Origin: Streptantibioticus cattleyicolor NRRL 8057 = DSM 46488
Lineage (GTDB): Bacteria; Actinomycetota; Actinomycetes; Streptomycetales; Streptomycetaceae
DNA length: 64,000 nt
Direction: 5' to 3'
Assembly: GCF_000240165.1 (NCBI RefSeq)
Contig: NC_017585.1
Coordinates: 248,001 to 312,000, forward strand
A program made the translations under genes and the position numbers. Numbering within the stretch: the stretch's first letter is position 1; each line of letters begins with the position of its first letter. The notes under the pieces are model-generated. The model worked only from the letters and a program-made list of their open reading frames with translations. It searched no databases and had not been told where the DNA came from. Shown here piece by piece: positions 21,250 to 29,470 of this stretch.

Positions 21250-21454
21250 CGTAGTATCACGCGGGTCATCGCCGCGACGGGAGACAGGAAGCCGGTGCGA
21301 ATCCGGCACGGTCCCGCCACTGTGACCGGGGAGTGCACCCCTCGACACGCCACTGCGCACGGCGCGGGAAGGCGGGGGGAACGTCGATCCGGGAGTCAGG
21401 ACACTGGCCTGTCGCGGGCCCGTTTGAGGAGCGCGGACTCCCCAGGAGGCTTAC
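21250..21454 (+). ncRNA. Cobalamin (B12) riboswitch and expression platform
   Basis: Leader of the transporter operon. The aptamer core is unmistakable: GACAGGAAGCCGGTGCGAAT at 21283, then the B12-box region GCCACTGTGA at 21316, CGGGGAGT, GGGAAGGCGGG at 21365, and the closing GGGAGTCAGGACACTGGCC at 21391. The platform after about 21412 contains GGAG-CGCGGA-CTCC, which could pair close to the AGGAGG ribosome site at 21444 before the GTG at 21455. That would fit translational shut-off when cobalamin binds. The boundaries are approximate. Confidence 0.95.
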
Positions 21455-22501
21455 GTGTACCACGGCATGTCATGCCGCCGTTCCCCCCGCCCGGCCCGGT
21501 CGCGCCGCCCGCCGCGCGCCGTGGTGGCCGCGGTCGCCCTGTCCCTCACGCTGCTGACCGCCGGCTGCGGCGCGGGCGGCGCCTCCGTCGCGGACGCCCC
21601 GCACGCCACCGCGTCACCGGCCGAGGGCTTCCCGGTCACCGTCGACAACTGCGGTGTGCGCACCACGTACCGCGAGCCGCCCTCCCGGGCCGTCACCATC
21701 CACCAGCACCCGGCCGAGCTGATGCTCTCCCTCGGCCTGAAGGACCGCATGGTGGGCACCTCGTTCCCCGACTCGGCGGTGCTGCCCGAGCTGAGGAAGG
21801 ACTACGCGTCCGTACCCCAACTGGCCAGGAAGGCACCGTCGTTCGAGACCGTTCTCGACGCCGACCCCGACTTCGTCTACGGCGGCTACGCCAGCGCCTT
21901 CGCCGAGCACGAGGGCCGTTCCCGCGAGGCGTTCGCCGACGCGGGGATCAACACGTACCTCAACCGCGAATACTGCGGCAAGGGACGGGTGACGATGGAG
22001 GACACCTACGAGGAGATCCGCACCATCGGCCGCGTCTTCGGCGTGTCCGACCGGGCCGAACGGCTGGTGGCGCGGCTGCGGGGCCGGGTCGGCAAGGCGG
22101 TGACCGCGGTGCGGTGCCGTCCCGACGTGCCGGTCTTCGTGTACGACAGCGGTGACAAGGCGGCCTTCACAGCGGGCCGCGGGAGCCTCGGCACCGAGCT
22201 GATCCGGCTGGCCGGCGGCCGGAACGTCTTCGGCGACCTCGACGATGTCTTCGGTGACGTCTCCTGGGAGCAGGTGGTGGCACGCAGGCCGGAGGTCATC
22301 GTCGTCCACGACTACGGCGGTGCCCGCGACGTCGAGCGGAAGAAGGCGTTCCTGCTCTCCCGGCCCGCCCTGGCCGACGTCCCGGCGATCAGGAACAAAC
22401 GGTTCGTCACCGTGCCGTTGACCGCGACGCTGGTGGGCGTGCGGTCGGCGTACGCGGTGGAGGACCTGGCGCGCGGGCTGCACCCGGAGAGTTTCCGGTG
22501 A
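21455..22501 (+). CDS. ABC transporter substrate-binding lipoprotein (cobalamin/iron-chelate type)
   Basis: Extracellular solute receptor of 348 residues. A signal peptide with a lipobox (LTLLTAGC, cysteine near residue 36) shows membrane anchoring by lipidation. The mature part has the periplasmic-binding class III layout (BtuF/FecB), with SRAVTIHQHPAELMLSLGL, a long spanning helix near EDTYEEIRTIGRVFG, and a second lobe with GGRNVFGDL and RPEVIVVHD. GTG at 21455 has AGGAGG five bases upstream. It is the first gene behind the cobalamin riboswitch and overlaps the permease gene by 4 bp (GTGA). The riboswitch makes a corrinoid or related cobalt compound the likely ligand. Confidence 0.94.
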   Translation: MYHGMSCRRSPRPARSRRPPRAVVAAVALSLTLLTAGCGAGGASVADAPHATASPAEGFPVTVDNCGVRTTYREPPSRAVTIHQHPAELMLSLGLKDRMVGTSFPDSAVLPELRKDYASVPQLARKAPSFETVLDADPDFVYGGYASAFAEHEGRSREAFADAGINTYLNREYCGKGRVTMEDTYEEIRTIGRVFGVSDRAERLVARLRGRVGKAVTAVRCRPDVPVFVYDSGDKAAFTAGRGSLGTELIRLAGGRNVFGDLDDVFGDVSWEQVVARRPEVIVVHDYGGARDVERKKAFLLSRPALADVPAIRNKRFVTVPLTATLVGVRSAYAVEDLARGLHPESFR

Positions 22502-23595
22502 CGGCGGTCGCGGCCCGGGCCGAGGAGACCGCACCGCGTCGGCGTCGTCCGGGCCGGGTCCGGCTCGCCGTCGTCCTGGTGGTGCTCGCGCTCCTGCTGG
22601 CCGCCTCCGTCACGGCCGGCCTCGCCGTCGGCTCGGTGCGGGTGCCACCCGGGCAGGTGTGGGCCATCGTGACGCACGCGCTGGGCGCCGACCGGGCGGA
22701 CCGGGAGTGGTCCCGGGCGCGGGAGACGATCGTCCTCCAGGTGCGGGCGCCGCGGGTGCTGCTCGGGGCGGTGACGGGCGCGGGGCTGGCGGTGGTGGGC
22801 ACCGCCATGCAGGCGCTGGTGCGCAATCCGCTGGCGGAGCCGTATCTGCTGGGGGTCTCCTCGGGGGCGTCGCTGGGCGCGGTGGCGGTGATCGTCTTCG
22901 GGGTCGGCCTGTTCGGGCCGGTGTCGTTGTCGGTGGTGGCGTTCGCGGGTGCGCTGGGGGCGCTCTTCCTGGTGTACGCGACCGCGCGCACCGGTGGCCG
23001 CATCACCTCGGTGCGGCTGGTGCTCTCCGGGGTGGCGGTGGCGGCGGTGCTCACCGCGGTGACGGATCTGCTGCTGCTGACGACCGACCGGGGCAACGAG
23101 GCGCGGGCGGTGCTCGCCTGGACCCTCGGTGGCCTCGGCGGGGTGAGTTGGGGCACGTTGTGGTTGCCGGGTGCGGCGTTGCTGCTCGGTGTCGGCGTCC
23201 TGATGGCGCGGGCACGCCAGTTGAACCTGCTGCTCGCCGGGGAGGAGGCCGCCGCGATGATGGGGCTGGACGTCGCCCGGTTCCGGGGGCGGATGTTCGT
23301 CCTGTTGTCGCTGGTCACCGGGGTGCTGGTGGCGGCGGCCGGGCCGATCGGGTTCGTCGGCCTGATGCTGCCGCACGTGGTGCGCCTCTTCGTGGGCGGG
23401 GACCACCGGCGCGTCCTGCCGACCGCCGCGCTGGCCGGAGCGGTCTTCCTGGGCTGGGCCGACATCGCCGCGCGGACGGTGGCGGCGCCGACGGAGATAC
23501 CGGTCGGGGTGGTGACGGCGCTGTGCGGCGGGCCGTTCTTCCTGTGGCTGATGCGCCGGGACGCCCGGCGGGGGCAGGACGGGGGTGCGGGGTGA
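22498..23595 (+). CDS. FecCD-family ABC transporter permease (BtuC-like)
   Basis: Inner-membrane subunit of 365 residues with about ten hydrophobic segments, the usual size of BtuC/FhuB/FecCD permeases. Family stretches include PRVLLGAVTGAGLAVVGTAM, NPLAEPYLLGVSSGASLGAV, GEEAAAMMGLDV and GPIGFVGLMLPHVVRLFVGG, the last being the loop that contacts the ATPase. The start GTG overlaps the stop of the binding protein and its stop overlaps the GTG of the ATPase, so the three genes are one translationally coupled unit. It should form a homodimer with two ATPase subunits. Confidence 0.96.
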   Translation: MTAVAARAEETAPRRRRPGRVRLAVVLVVLALLLAASVTAGLAVGSVRVPPGQVWAIVTHALGADRADREWSRARETIVLQVRAPRVLLGAVTGAGLAVVGTAMQALVRNPLAEPYLLGVSSGASLGAVAVIVFGVGLFGPVSLSVVAFAGALGALFLVYATARTGGRITSVRLVLSGVAVAAVLTAVTDLLLLTTDRGNEARAVLAWTLGGLGGVSWGTLWLPGAALLLGVGVLMARARQLNLLLAGEEAAAMMGLDVARFRGRMFVLLSLVTGVLVAAAGPIGFVGLMLPHVVRLFVGGDHRRVLPTAALAGAVFLGWADIAARTVAAPTEIPVGVVTALCGGPFFLWLMRRDARRGQDGGAG

Positions 23596-24383
23596 GCGCG
23601 GCCGAACTCGCCGTGGACGAGGTCACGTTGACCGCCGGGGCACGGTGCCTGGTGCGGGACGTCAGCGTCCACGCCCGCCCCGGTGAGGTGGTCGGCCTGG
23701 TCGGACCGAACGGCAGCGGCAAGACCAGTTTGCTGCGTGCCGTCTACCGGGTGCTGCGTCCGGACGCCGGTCAGGTGCGTCTCGACGGGGCCGACGCGTG
23801 GTCGTTGCCGGTGCGGAAGCTGGCCGTGACCGTGGCCGCGGTGGTGCAGGAGCCGGGGGCCGACTTCAATCTGACGGCACGTGAGGTCGTCGCCATGGGG
23901 CGGACCCCGCACAAGCGGCTGCTCGCCGGTGACACCGCCGAGGACCACGCGCTCGTCGCCTCCGCCCTGGCCGCCGTGGACGCCACCGCGCTGGCCGACC
24001 GTCCCTTCGACCGGCTCTCCGGCGGTGAACGCCAACGCGTCCTGATCGCCCGCGCCCTCGCCCAGCGACCCCGGCTGCTGGTGCTGGACGAACCCACCAA
24101 CCACCTCGACATCCGGCACCAGTTGGACGTCCTCGGCCTGCTGCGCCGGCTGCCCGCCACCGTGCTGGTGGCCCTGCACGACCTCAACCTGGCCGCCTAC
24201 TACTGCGACCGCCTCTACGTCCTGCGGGACGGCGAGGTCACCGCCTCCGGCCCGCCCGCCGACGTGCTCACCGCGGACCTCCTGCGCGAGGTGTACGGCG
24301 TGGCCGGCGAGGTCGTCGTCCACCCCCGCACCAACGCCCCGCACGTGACCTTTCTCCCGGCGGACGAGCCTCCGGCACCGTGA
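23592..24383 (+). CDS. ABC transporter ATP-binding protein (cobalamin/iron-chelate type)
   Basis: ATPase of 263 residues that drives the coupled permease. Walker A is GPNGSGKTS near residue 40, the signature is LSGGERQR, and Walker B is LLVLDEPTNHLD, followed by the H-loop ALHDLN. The stop of the permease overlaps its GTG start. It is the last gene of the riboswitch operon; the next gene is convergent and begins 25 bp further on. The set BtuF-like/BtuC-like/BtuD-like is complete. As in other actinobacteria no outer-membrane receptor is needed. Confidence 0.96.
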   Translation: MSAAELAVDEVTLTAGARCLVRDVSVHARPGEVVGLVGPNGSGKTSLLRAVYRVLRPDAGQVRLDGADAWSLPVRKLAVTVAAVVQEPGADFNLTAREVVAMGRTPHKRLLAGDTAEDHALVASALAAVDATALADRPFDRLSGGERQRVLIARALAQRPRLLVLDEPTNHLDIRHQLDVLGLLRRLPATVLVALHDLNLAAYYCDRLYVLRDGEVTASGPPADVLTADLLREVYGVAGEVVVHPRTNAPHVTFLPADEPPAP

Positions 24384-24408
24384 TCCGCCCCGGTCGCGGA
24401 GACCGGCG

Positions 24409-25491
24409 TCACGGGCCGGCTTCCACGCCCGCGCACCATACGCGCCGCACGGCCCGGGTGGCGGTGATGTCGGCCAGCGGGTCGCCGTCGATCAGCAGCA
24501 GGTCGGCGCGGAGTCCCGGCGTGACGGATCCGCGGTCACCGAGTCCGAAGTGGCGGGCGGGCAGGCAGGTGGCGGCGCGGAGCGCGTCGAGGGGGGTGAG
24601 TCCGGCGTTGACGAGGAGTTCGAGTTCGTGGTGGAGGCTCGTCCCGTGCGGGACGGCCGCGGGCGCGCCGGGGGCGGAGTTGGCGTCGGTGCCGGCGAGG
24701 ACGGGGACGCCCGCGTGGTGGAGCGCGTGGACGGTGGCGCGGGCCGCCCGGTGGTCGCGGCCGGCGCCGGCCCGTTCGGCGACGCCTTCCATCATGGTGA
24801 GGGTGGGGACGACGATCCGCCGGTCGCGGGCCAGGCGGGAGACCGCCGCCGCGTCCAGGGCCCGGTCGAGCGGCGCGTGGGTCAGGACGTCGGCGCCGGC
24901 GTCGATCGCCATGGCGTAGGCCCCGGTGGTGGTCGCGTGGGCGACGACGAGCCTGCCGTGCCGGTGGGCGGCGTCCACCAGCGCGTCGAGCGTCGGTTGG
25001 TCGGGGCCCTCGGGGCTGCCGCGTTCCGCGACGACCTTGATGTAGTCGGCCCCCTCGGCCACCCGCGCGGCCACGAAGGAGCGGGCCCGCGCGGGTGTGG
25101 TCACGACGGCGTCGCGGGGGATGCCGGGCATCCGCGCGTGGCCGCCCGCCGGGCCTATCGCGGGTGTGCCCGCGGTACGCAGGTCGGGCAACCCCGGCCT
25201 GCCGCGCAGGGAGTTCACCAGGGCGGGCGGCCAGGAGGCCATCACCAGCCCGGTGGTGACCCCGGACGCCCGCAGCTCCCGCAGGTCGGCCTCGCCCGAC
25301 ACGTGGATGTGGGCGTCGATCAGCCCGGGCAGCAGGACGGCCCCGGCGGCGTCCACGACCTCGCCGCCGAAGGGGTCGGTGCCGATGCGGTCGCCGTCGA
25401 TGACCACCGTCGAGGGTTCGCCCACGCGGTGGCCGTCGAAGACCCGGGCGTTGGTCAGCACGGTCCTGCGGGAGGGGTGAGCAGCAGGCAT
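24409..25491 (-). CDS. Amidohydrolase family metal-dependent hydrolase
   Basis: TIM-barrel hydrolase of 360 residues related to imidazolonepropionase and Xaa-Pro/cyclic-imide hydrolases. Metal ligands are visible as the HxH in LLPGLIDAHIHVSG, a lysine in DYIKVVAERG (possibly carbamylated), histidines in LVVAHATTT and DVLTHAPLD, and the aspartate in VLAGTDANS. An N-terminal beta-sandwich (TVLTNARVFDG) and a C-terminal return (PGLRADLLLIDGDPL) complete the fold. Start ATG at 25491. No operon partner on its strand. Substrate unknown; the family spans cyclic amides, imides and peptides. Confidence 0.9.
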   Translation of the reverse strand: MPAAHPSRRTVLTNARVFDGHRVGEPSTVVIDGDRIGTDPFGGEVVDAAGAVLLPGLIDAHIHVSGEADLRELRASGVTTGLVMASWPPALVNSLRGRPGLPDLRTAGTPAIGPAGGHARMPGIPRDAVVTTPARARSFVAARVAEGADYIKVVAERGSPEGPDQPTLDALVDAAHRHGRLVVAHATTTGAYAMAIDAGADVLTHAPLDRALDAAAVSRLARDRRIVVPTLTMMEGVAERAGAGRDHRAARATVHALHHAGVPVLAGTDANSAPGAPAAVPHGTSLHHELELLVNAGLTPLDALRAATCLPARHFGLGDRGSVTPGLRADLLLIDGDPLADITATRAVRRVWCAGVEAGP

Positions 25492-25594
25492 CGGACGGCG
25501 CCTTCGACGAAGGAATGATAAGAGACGGTTGTGTTCACTAAGGAGGCTGCACCCCTCCCCCGAGGGCCGCCGGACGGTCTCCGGACGCCCGCGG

Positions 25595-26221
25595 TCAGCG
25601 TCCGCGGGCGGTCAGGACGGGCAGCAGCACCTCGTCCACGATGGCGTCCACCTCCACCGGACCGACCGTGCCGTGGTCCAGCAGCGCGGCGACGACGAGC
25701 CGCGGGCCGACCGCCGCCACCAATGGCGTCACGGCGCCCGGATCGGCCTCACCGCGCTCGGCGGCCTCCCGCAGCAGGGCGGTGATCCACCGCTGGCGCG
25801 GCTCGATGACCAGGCGGCGGACCTCGGCGTACAGCTCGGGGTGGCGCGGGCGTTGCGTGATGAGCGGCAACAGCGCGCGGCCGTGCGGCTGGTGCTCCAG
25901 GGTGCGCGCGAACCCGTTCAGCAAGGCGGTCAGATCGCCCCGCAGCGTCCCGGTGCGCGGTTCGGCGGCGTCGCCGAAGCCGCACACCGGATCGGTCAGC
26001 GCCGCGAGCACCAGCTCGGCCGGGGTGGACCACCGCCGGTACAACGACGCCTTACCGGTCCCCGCGGCGGACGCGATCTTGTCGAAGCTCAGCTTGTCGA
26101 AGCCGTTCTCCGCCAGCTCCGTCAGCGTCGCCAGGTGGATCGCGCGGGTCAGGGACGCGCCGCGGCGGCGCGGCCCCTTCGGCCCGGCCGGGGCTGCGGG
26201 GCGGGCGGGCGAGGAGGACAT
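25595..26221 (-). CDS. TetR/AcrR family transcriptional regulator
   Basis: Regulator of 208 residues. The N-terminal HTH is LTRAIHLATLTELAENGFDKL, continuing into TSFDKIASAAGTGKASLYRRW-type residues (about 25-75). The ligand-binding domain has a TetR_C-like RGDLTALLNGFARTLEHQPHG and ends in LLPVLTARGR. I use the ATG at 26221 with GGA close upstream; the frame itself is open further. It is divergent from the AraC-type gene across 100 bp, so the two may share a control region. The operator is not evident, and no exporter gene is adjacent. Confidence 0.92.
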   Translation of the reverse strand: MSSSPARPAAPAGPKGPRRRGASLTRAIHLATLTELAENGFDKLSFDKIASAAGTGKASLYRRWSTPAELVLAALTDPVCGFGDAAEPRTGTLRGDLTALLNGFARTLEHQPHGRALLPLITQRPRHPELYAEVRRLVIEPRQRWITALLREAAERGEADPGAVTPLVAAVGPRLVVAALLDHGTVGPVEVDAIVDEVLLPVLTARGR

Positions 26222-26321
26222 GGGTCCTTTATAGCGCCGGGTCGAGCCGGGACGCGGGCGCGGCCCCCGCCGCCGGGGGCCCGGGTGGACGGGCCGGGAG
26301 CCGGCTCGGGAGAATACCGGC

Positions 26322-26762
26322 ATGGGACACGACCGCCCGGCCCCGGCCGACGCCGTTCCGCCGCAGCGGCTGCGTCACCTCGCCCAGTTGCGCCGGGTGC
26401 GCGACCGGATCGACCGGGAGTACGCGCAGCCGCTGGACGTGGAGGCGCTCGCCCGCGGGGTGCACATGTCGGCCGGGCACCTCAGCCGGGAGTTCCGGCT
26501 CGCCTACGGTGAGTCGCCGTACGCGTACCTGATGACGCGGCGCATCGAGCGGGCGATGGCGCTGCTGCGCCGTGGCGATCTCAGCGTCACCGAGGTGTGC
26601 TTCACGGTCGGCTGCGCGTCGCTGGGCACGTTCAGTACGCGCTTCACCGAGCTGGTCGGCATGGCACCGAGCGCGTACCGGCGCCAGGCGGCACAGGACG
26701 CCGCCGCGGAGGCGCCGCCGTGCCTGACGAAGCAAGTGACCAGGCCGATCCGGAAGCGGTAG
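26322..26762 (+). CDS. AraC family regulator, HTH-only form
   Basis: Short 146-residue protein that is little more than the AraC DNA-binding domain. The first helix-turn-helix is LDVEALARGVHMSAGHLSRE and the second is LSVTEVCFTVGCASLGTFST, followed by the AraC signature end FTELVGMAPSAYRR. No ligand-binding domain is present. Stand-alone AraC HTH proteins of this size act either constitutively or through promoter redox or partner proteins. Its 3' end overlaps the antisense 3' end of the GntR gene by 119 bp. The target is not clear; the divergent TetR gene is one candidate. Confidence 0.88.
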   Translation: MGHDRPAPADAVPPQRLRHLAQLRRVRDRIDREYAQPLDVEALARGVHMSAGHLSREFRLAYGESPYAYLMTRRIERAMALLRRGDLSVTEVCFTVGCASLGTFSTRFTELVGMAPSAYRRQAAQDAAAEAPPCLTKQVTRPIRKR

Positions 26763-27456
26763 GGCCCTGTTCAGCGCGGGGGGCCGCGCGTCCCGCGTCC
26801 CGGGCCCACAGGGAGCGGACGTGGCCGAGGTGGCGGGCCATGCACTTCTCGGCGCCCTTGGCGTCGCCGGCCAGCATCAGCTCCAGCAGTTCGAGGTGTT
26901 CCTCGGCTGAGGGGATCAGCTCGCCGCGTTCGTCGAGCGTGGTCAGCCCGTAGAGGCGGGAGCGTTTGCGCAGGTCACCGACGGTCTCCACGAGGCGGTC
27001 GTTGCCGGAGAGGGCGAGCAGGGACAGGTGGAAGCGGCGGTCGGCCTCCAGGTAGCCGATGAGGTCGTGGTCGCGGGCGGCGCGCACGATCTCCTCGGCC
27101 ACCGGGCGGAGGACTTCGAGGTCCTGGCGGGCCGCGCTCCGGGTGATCCGGCCGACCGTGGGCACCTCGATCAGGGTGCGGATCTCGGTGTACTGGTCGA
27201 GGTCGCGCTCGTCGACCTCGGTGACCCGGAAGCCCTTGTTGCGGACGGGCTCGACCAGTCCTTCGCGGGCCAGGTCGAGCATGGCCTCGCGCACCGGGGT
27301 GGCCGAGATGCCGAACTCCTCGGAGAGCGCGGGGGCGGAGTAGACCTGGCCGGGCCGCAGTTCGCCGGAGATGAGGGCGGCCCGCAGCGCGTGGGCGACC
27401 TGGTCGCGCAGTCGCTCACCGGTGGTGATGAAGGCGGGCGCCTTCAGATGCCCCAT
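26644..27456 (-). CDS. GntR family (FCD) transcriptional regulator of the adjacent catabolic operon
   Basis: Regulator of 270 residues. The winged HTH is at about 15-75: GERLRDQVAHALRAALISGE, then LSEEFGISATPVREAMLDLA. The FCD ligand domain follows, with acidic/histidine metal-site residues (DRRFHLSLLALSGN, EEHLELLELMLAGD, CMARHLGHV). ATG at 27456 has GGAGGGG upstream. About 45 low-complexity residues follow the usual end of FCD proteins (after HVRSLWARDAGR) and read antisense through the tail of the AraC gene, which looks like loss of an earlier stop. It closes a six-gene minus-strand run of hydroxyproline-type genes and is preceded by an operator-like palindrome. FCD regulators of this kind usually repress amino-acid or sugar-acid catabolism. 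Confidence 0.9.
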   Translation of the reverse strand: MGHLKAPAFITTGERLRDQVAHALRAALISGELRPGQVYSAPALSEEFGISATPVREAMLDLAREGLVEPVRNKGFRVTEVDERDLDQYTEIRTLIEVPTVGRITRSAARQDLEVLRPVAEEIVRAARDHDLIGYLEADRRFHLSLLALSGNDRLVETVGDLRKRSRLYGLTTLDERGELIPSAEEHLELLELMLAGDAKGAEKCMARHLGHVRSLWARDAGRAAPRAEQGPTASGSAWSLASSGTAAPPRRRPVPPGAGTRSVPCRPAR

Positions 27457-27487
27457 GGTGTTCCCCTCCGTGCCGAGTGGTTCACCA

Positions 27488-27510
27488 GGGTACAATGTCA
27501 CGTTGTCCCC
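27488..27510. promoter_or_regulatory. Operator-like palindrome before gntR
   Basis: GGG-T-ACAA-N7-TTGT-C-CCC is an inverted repeat between the epimerase stop and the gntR start. The 16 bp read on the minus strand as CAACGTGACATTGTAC agree in 12 positions with CAATGTGAAATATTAC at 32546-32561, in front of the first operon gene. The pairing of two related sites with the two likely promoters makes it a good candidate GntR site. Confidence 0.55.
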
Positions 27511-27531
27511 AAGGGGGTCGGGGACCCCCGG

Positions 27532-28536
27532 TCACAACAGGAAGCCCGCGGGGAACGGGTCGTCCGGGTCGAGGAAGTACTGGGCGGTGCCGGTGATCCA
27601 GGCGCGGCCGGTGATCTCCGGGACGACCGCGGGCACCCCGCCGACCTCGGTGCGCCCGACCAGCCGCCCGGTGAACCGGGTGCCGATGAACGACTCGTTG
27701 ACGAAGTCGCGGTGGAGCGGCAGCTCACCCCTGGCGTGCAGCTGTGCCATCCGGGCGGAGGTCCCGGTGCCGCACGGCGAGCGGTCGAACCAGCCGGGGT
27801 GGATGGCCATGGCGTGCCGGGAGTGGTGCGCGTTTGAGCCGGGGGCGGCCAGGTAGACGTGTTTGACCCCGCTGATCTCGGGGCGCTCGGGGTGGACGGG
27901 CCGGTCGGGCGAGGCGTTGACCGCGTCCATCACGGCGAGGCCGGCGGCCAGCAGCTCGTCCTTGCGCGCCCGGTCGAACGGCAGCCCCAGGGCGTCGAGC
28001 CGGACGAAGGCGTAGAAGTTGCCGCCGAACGCCAGGTCGTAGGTGACCGTCCCGTACCCGGGCACCTCGGCCTCACGGTCCAACGCGGCGCAGAACGCGG
28101 GGACGTTGGTGAGGGTGGCCGCCTTCGCGGCGCCGCCCTCGACGCGTACCGCGACCCGGACCAGCCCGGCCGGGGTGTCCAGCCGGACGGTGGTGACCGG
28201 CTCGGTGACGGCCACCATGCCGGTCTCCACCAGCACGGTGGCGACCCCCAGGGTGCCGTGTCCGCACATCGGCAGCAGGCCGGACACCTCGATGAAGAGC
28301 ACCCCGTAGTCGGCGTCGGGGCGGGTCGGGGGCTGGAGGACGGCGCCGCTCATGGCGGCGTGGCCGCGGGGTTCGTACATCAGCAGGGTGCGCAGGTGGT
28401 CGAGGTGGTCGATGAAGTGGAGCCGGCGTTCGGCCATGGTGGCGCCGGGGATGACGCCGACGCCGCCGGTGATGACGCGGGTGGGCATGCCCTCGGTGTG
28501 CGAGTCGACGGCGTGGAAGACATGGCGGGTACGCAA
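27532..28536 (-). CDS. Proline racemase family protein, likely 4-hydroxyproline 2-epimerase
   Basis: Cofactor-independent epimerase of 334 residues that would convert trans-4-hydroxy-L-proline to the cis-D isomer (or racemise proline). Both catalytic cysteines of the family are there: MCGHGTLGVA near residue 90 and DRSPCGTGTSARMA near 250, with DSHTEG at the N-terminus. Having both cysteines argues for epimerase or racemase rather than the dehydratase group, which has threonine at the second site. I use the TTG at 28536, seven bases after GGAGG, since the family start (RTRHVFHAVDSH) begins there. It ends just before the gntR operator and follows the DapA-family gene by 17 bp, in an operon with dehydrogenase genes. 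Confidence 0.9.
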   Translation of the reverse strand: MRTRHVFHAVDSHTEGMPTRVITGGVGVIPGATMAERRLHFIDHLDHLRTLLMYEPRGHAAMSGAVLQPPTRPDADYGVLFIEVSGLLPMCGHGTLGVATVLVETGMVAVTEPVTTVRLDTPAGLVRVAVRVEGGAAKAATLTNVPAFCAALDREAEVPGYGTVTYDLAFGGNFYAFVRLDALGLPFDRARKDELLAAGLAVMDAVNASPDRPVHPERPEISGVKHVYLAAPGSNAHHSRHAMAIHPGWFDRSPCGTGTSARMAQLHARGELPLHRDFVNESFIGTRFTGRLVGRTEVGGVPAVVPEITGRAWITGTAQYFLDPDDPFPAGFLL

Positions 28537-28553
28537 CGCGGGTCCTCCCGGTG

Positions 28554-29459
28554 TCAGTGGTGGCCGTCCGCGGCGGCCTTCTCGGTGGCGGCGCGGACCG
28601 CGTCGGCGGCCCGTGGGGGGAGCGGGGTGCGCGGCGGCCGGACGGGGCCGCCGGGCAGGCCGAGGAGGTCCATGGAGAACTTGATGGCCTGGACGAACTC
28701 CGTGCGGGAGTCCCAGCGCAGCAGCGGGTGCAGCGAGCGGTAGAGCGGCAGCGCGGTGCCGAGGTCGCCGGCGACGGCGGCGTGGTAGAGCGCGGCGCAG
28801 GTGGCCGGGAAGGCGTTGGCGTATCCGGCGACCCATCCAACGGCGCCGGCGATCGCCAGTTCCAGCAGGACGTCGTCGGCGCCGATCAACAGGTCGAGCT
28901 CCGGGGCGAGTTCGGCGATGGCGTAGGCGCGGCGCACGTCGCCGCTGAACTCCTTGACGGCCACCACGCCGCCGTCGCCGTGCAGTGCGGCGAGGAGGCC
29001 GGGGGTCAGGTCGACCTTGGTGTCGACGGGGTTGTTGTAGGCGACCACGGGCAGCCCCGCCGCGGCGACCTCGGCGAAGTGGGCGCGCACCGAGGTCTCG
29101 TCGGCCCGGTAGCCGTTGGGGGGCAGCAGCAGCACGCTGCCGCAGCCGGCCTCGGCGGCCTGTTCGGCCCAGCGGCGGGATTCGGCGCTGCCGTAGGCGG
29201 AGACGCCGGGCATCACCCGGGCGCCGTCCCCGGCGGCTTCGACGGCGGTGCGCACGACGCGGGCCCGTTCCCGCTCGGTCAGGGTCTGGTATTCGCCGAG
29301 GGAGCCGTTGGGGACCACGCCGTCGCAGCCGCTGTCGAGCAGGCGGCGGACGTGTTCGGCGTAGGCGTCGTGGTCGACGGTCAGGTCGGCGCGCAGCGGC
29401 AGCGCGGTGGCGGTCATGATGCCGCGCCAGGGGCGCTCGGGGGTCCAGGTGGTGGTCAT
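28554..29459 (-). CDS. DapA/NAL family lyase, likely pyrroline-hydroxycarboxylate deaminase
   Basis: TIM-barrel class I aldolase of 301 residues. The Schiff-base lysine is in VAVKEFSGD and the tyrosine-containing motif is VVAYNNPVDTK. The N-terminal PNGSLGEYQTLTERER is the family substrate-carboxylate loop in modified form. In hydroxyproline operons the DapA homologue deaminates and dehydrates 1-pyrroline-4-hydroxy-2-carboxylate to 2-oxoglutarate semialdehyde, and the gene order here supports that use. ATG at 29459 has GAGG upstream. It lies 17 bp before the epimerase gene and 11 bp after the flavoprotein subunit gene. A dedicated semialdehyde dehydrogenase is not in the window. Other DapA-type activities are possible. 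Confidence 0.88.
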   Translation of the reverse strand: MTTTWTPERPWRGIMTATALPLRADLTVDHDAYAEHVRRLLDSGCDGVVPNGSLGEYQTLTERERARVVRTAVEAAGDGARVMPGVSAYGSAESRRWAEQAAEAGCGSVLLLPPNGYRADETSVRAHFAEVAAAGLPVVAYNNPVDTKVDLTPGLLAALHGDGGVVAVKEFSGDVRRAYAIAELAPELDLLIGADDVLLELAIAGAVGWVAGYANAFPATCAALYHAAVAGDLGTALPLYRSLHPLLRWDSRTEFVQAIKFSMDLLGLPGGPVRPPRTPLPPRAADAVRAATEKAAADGHH

Positions 29460-29470
29460 GGTGGTCGGCC

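Noticed and set aside
22407-24344. Minus-strand frame of 645 codons
   Set aside because: Antisense to the riboswitch-controlled transporter genes, Pro/Thr/Arg-rich without motifs.
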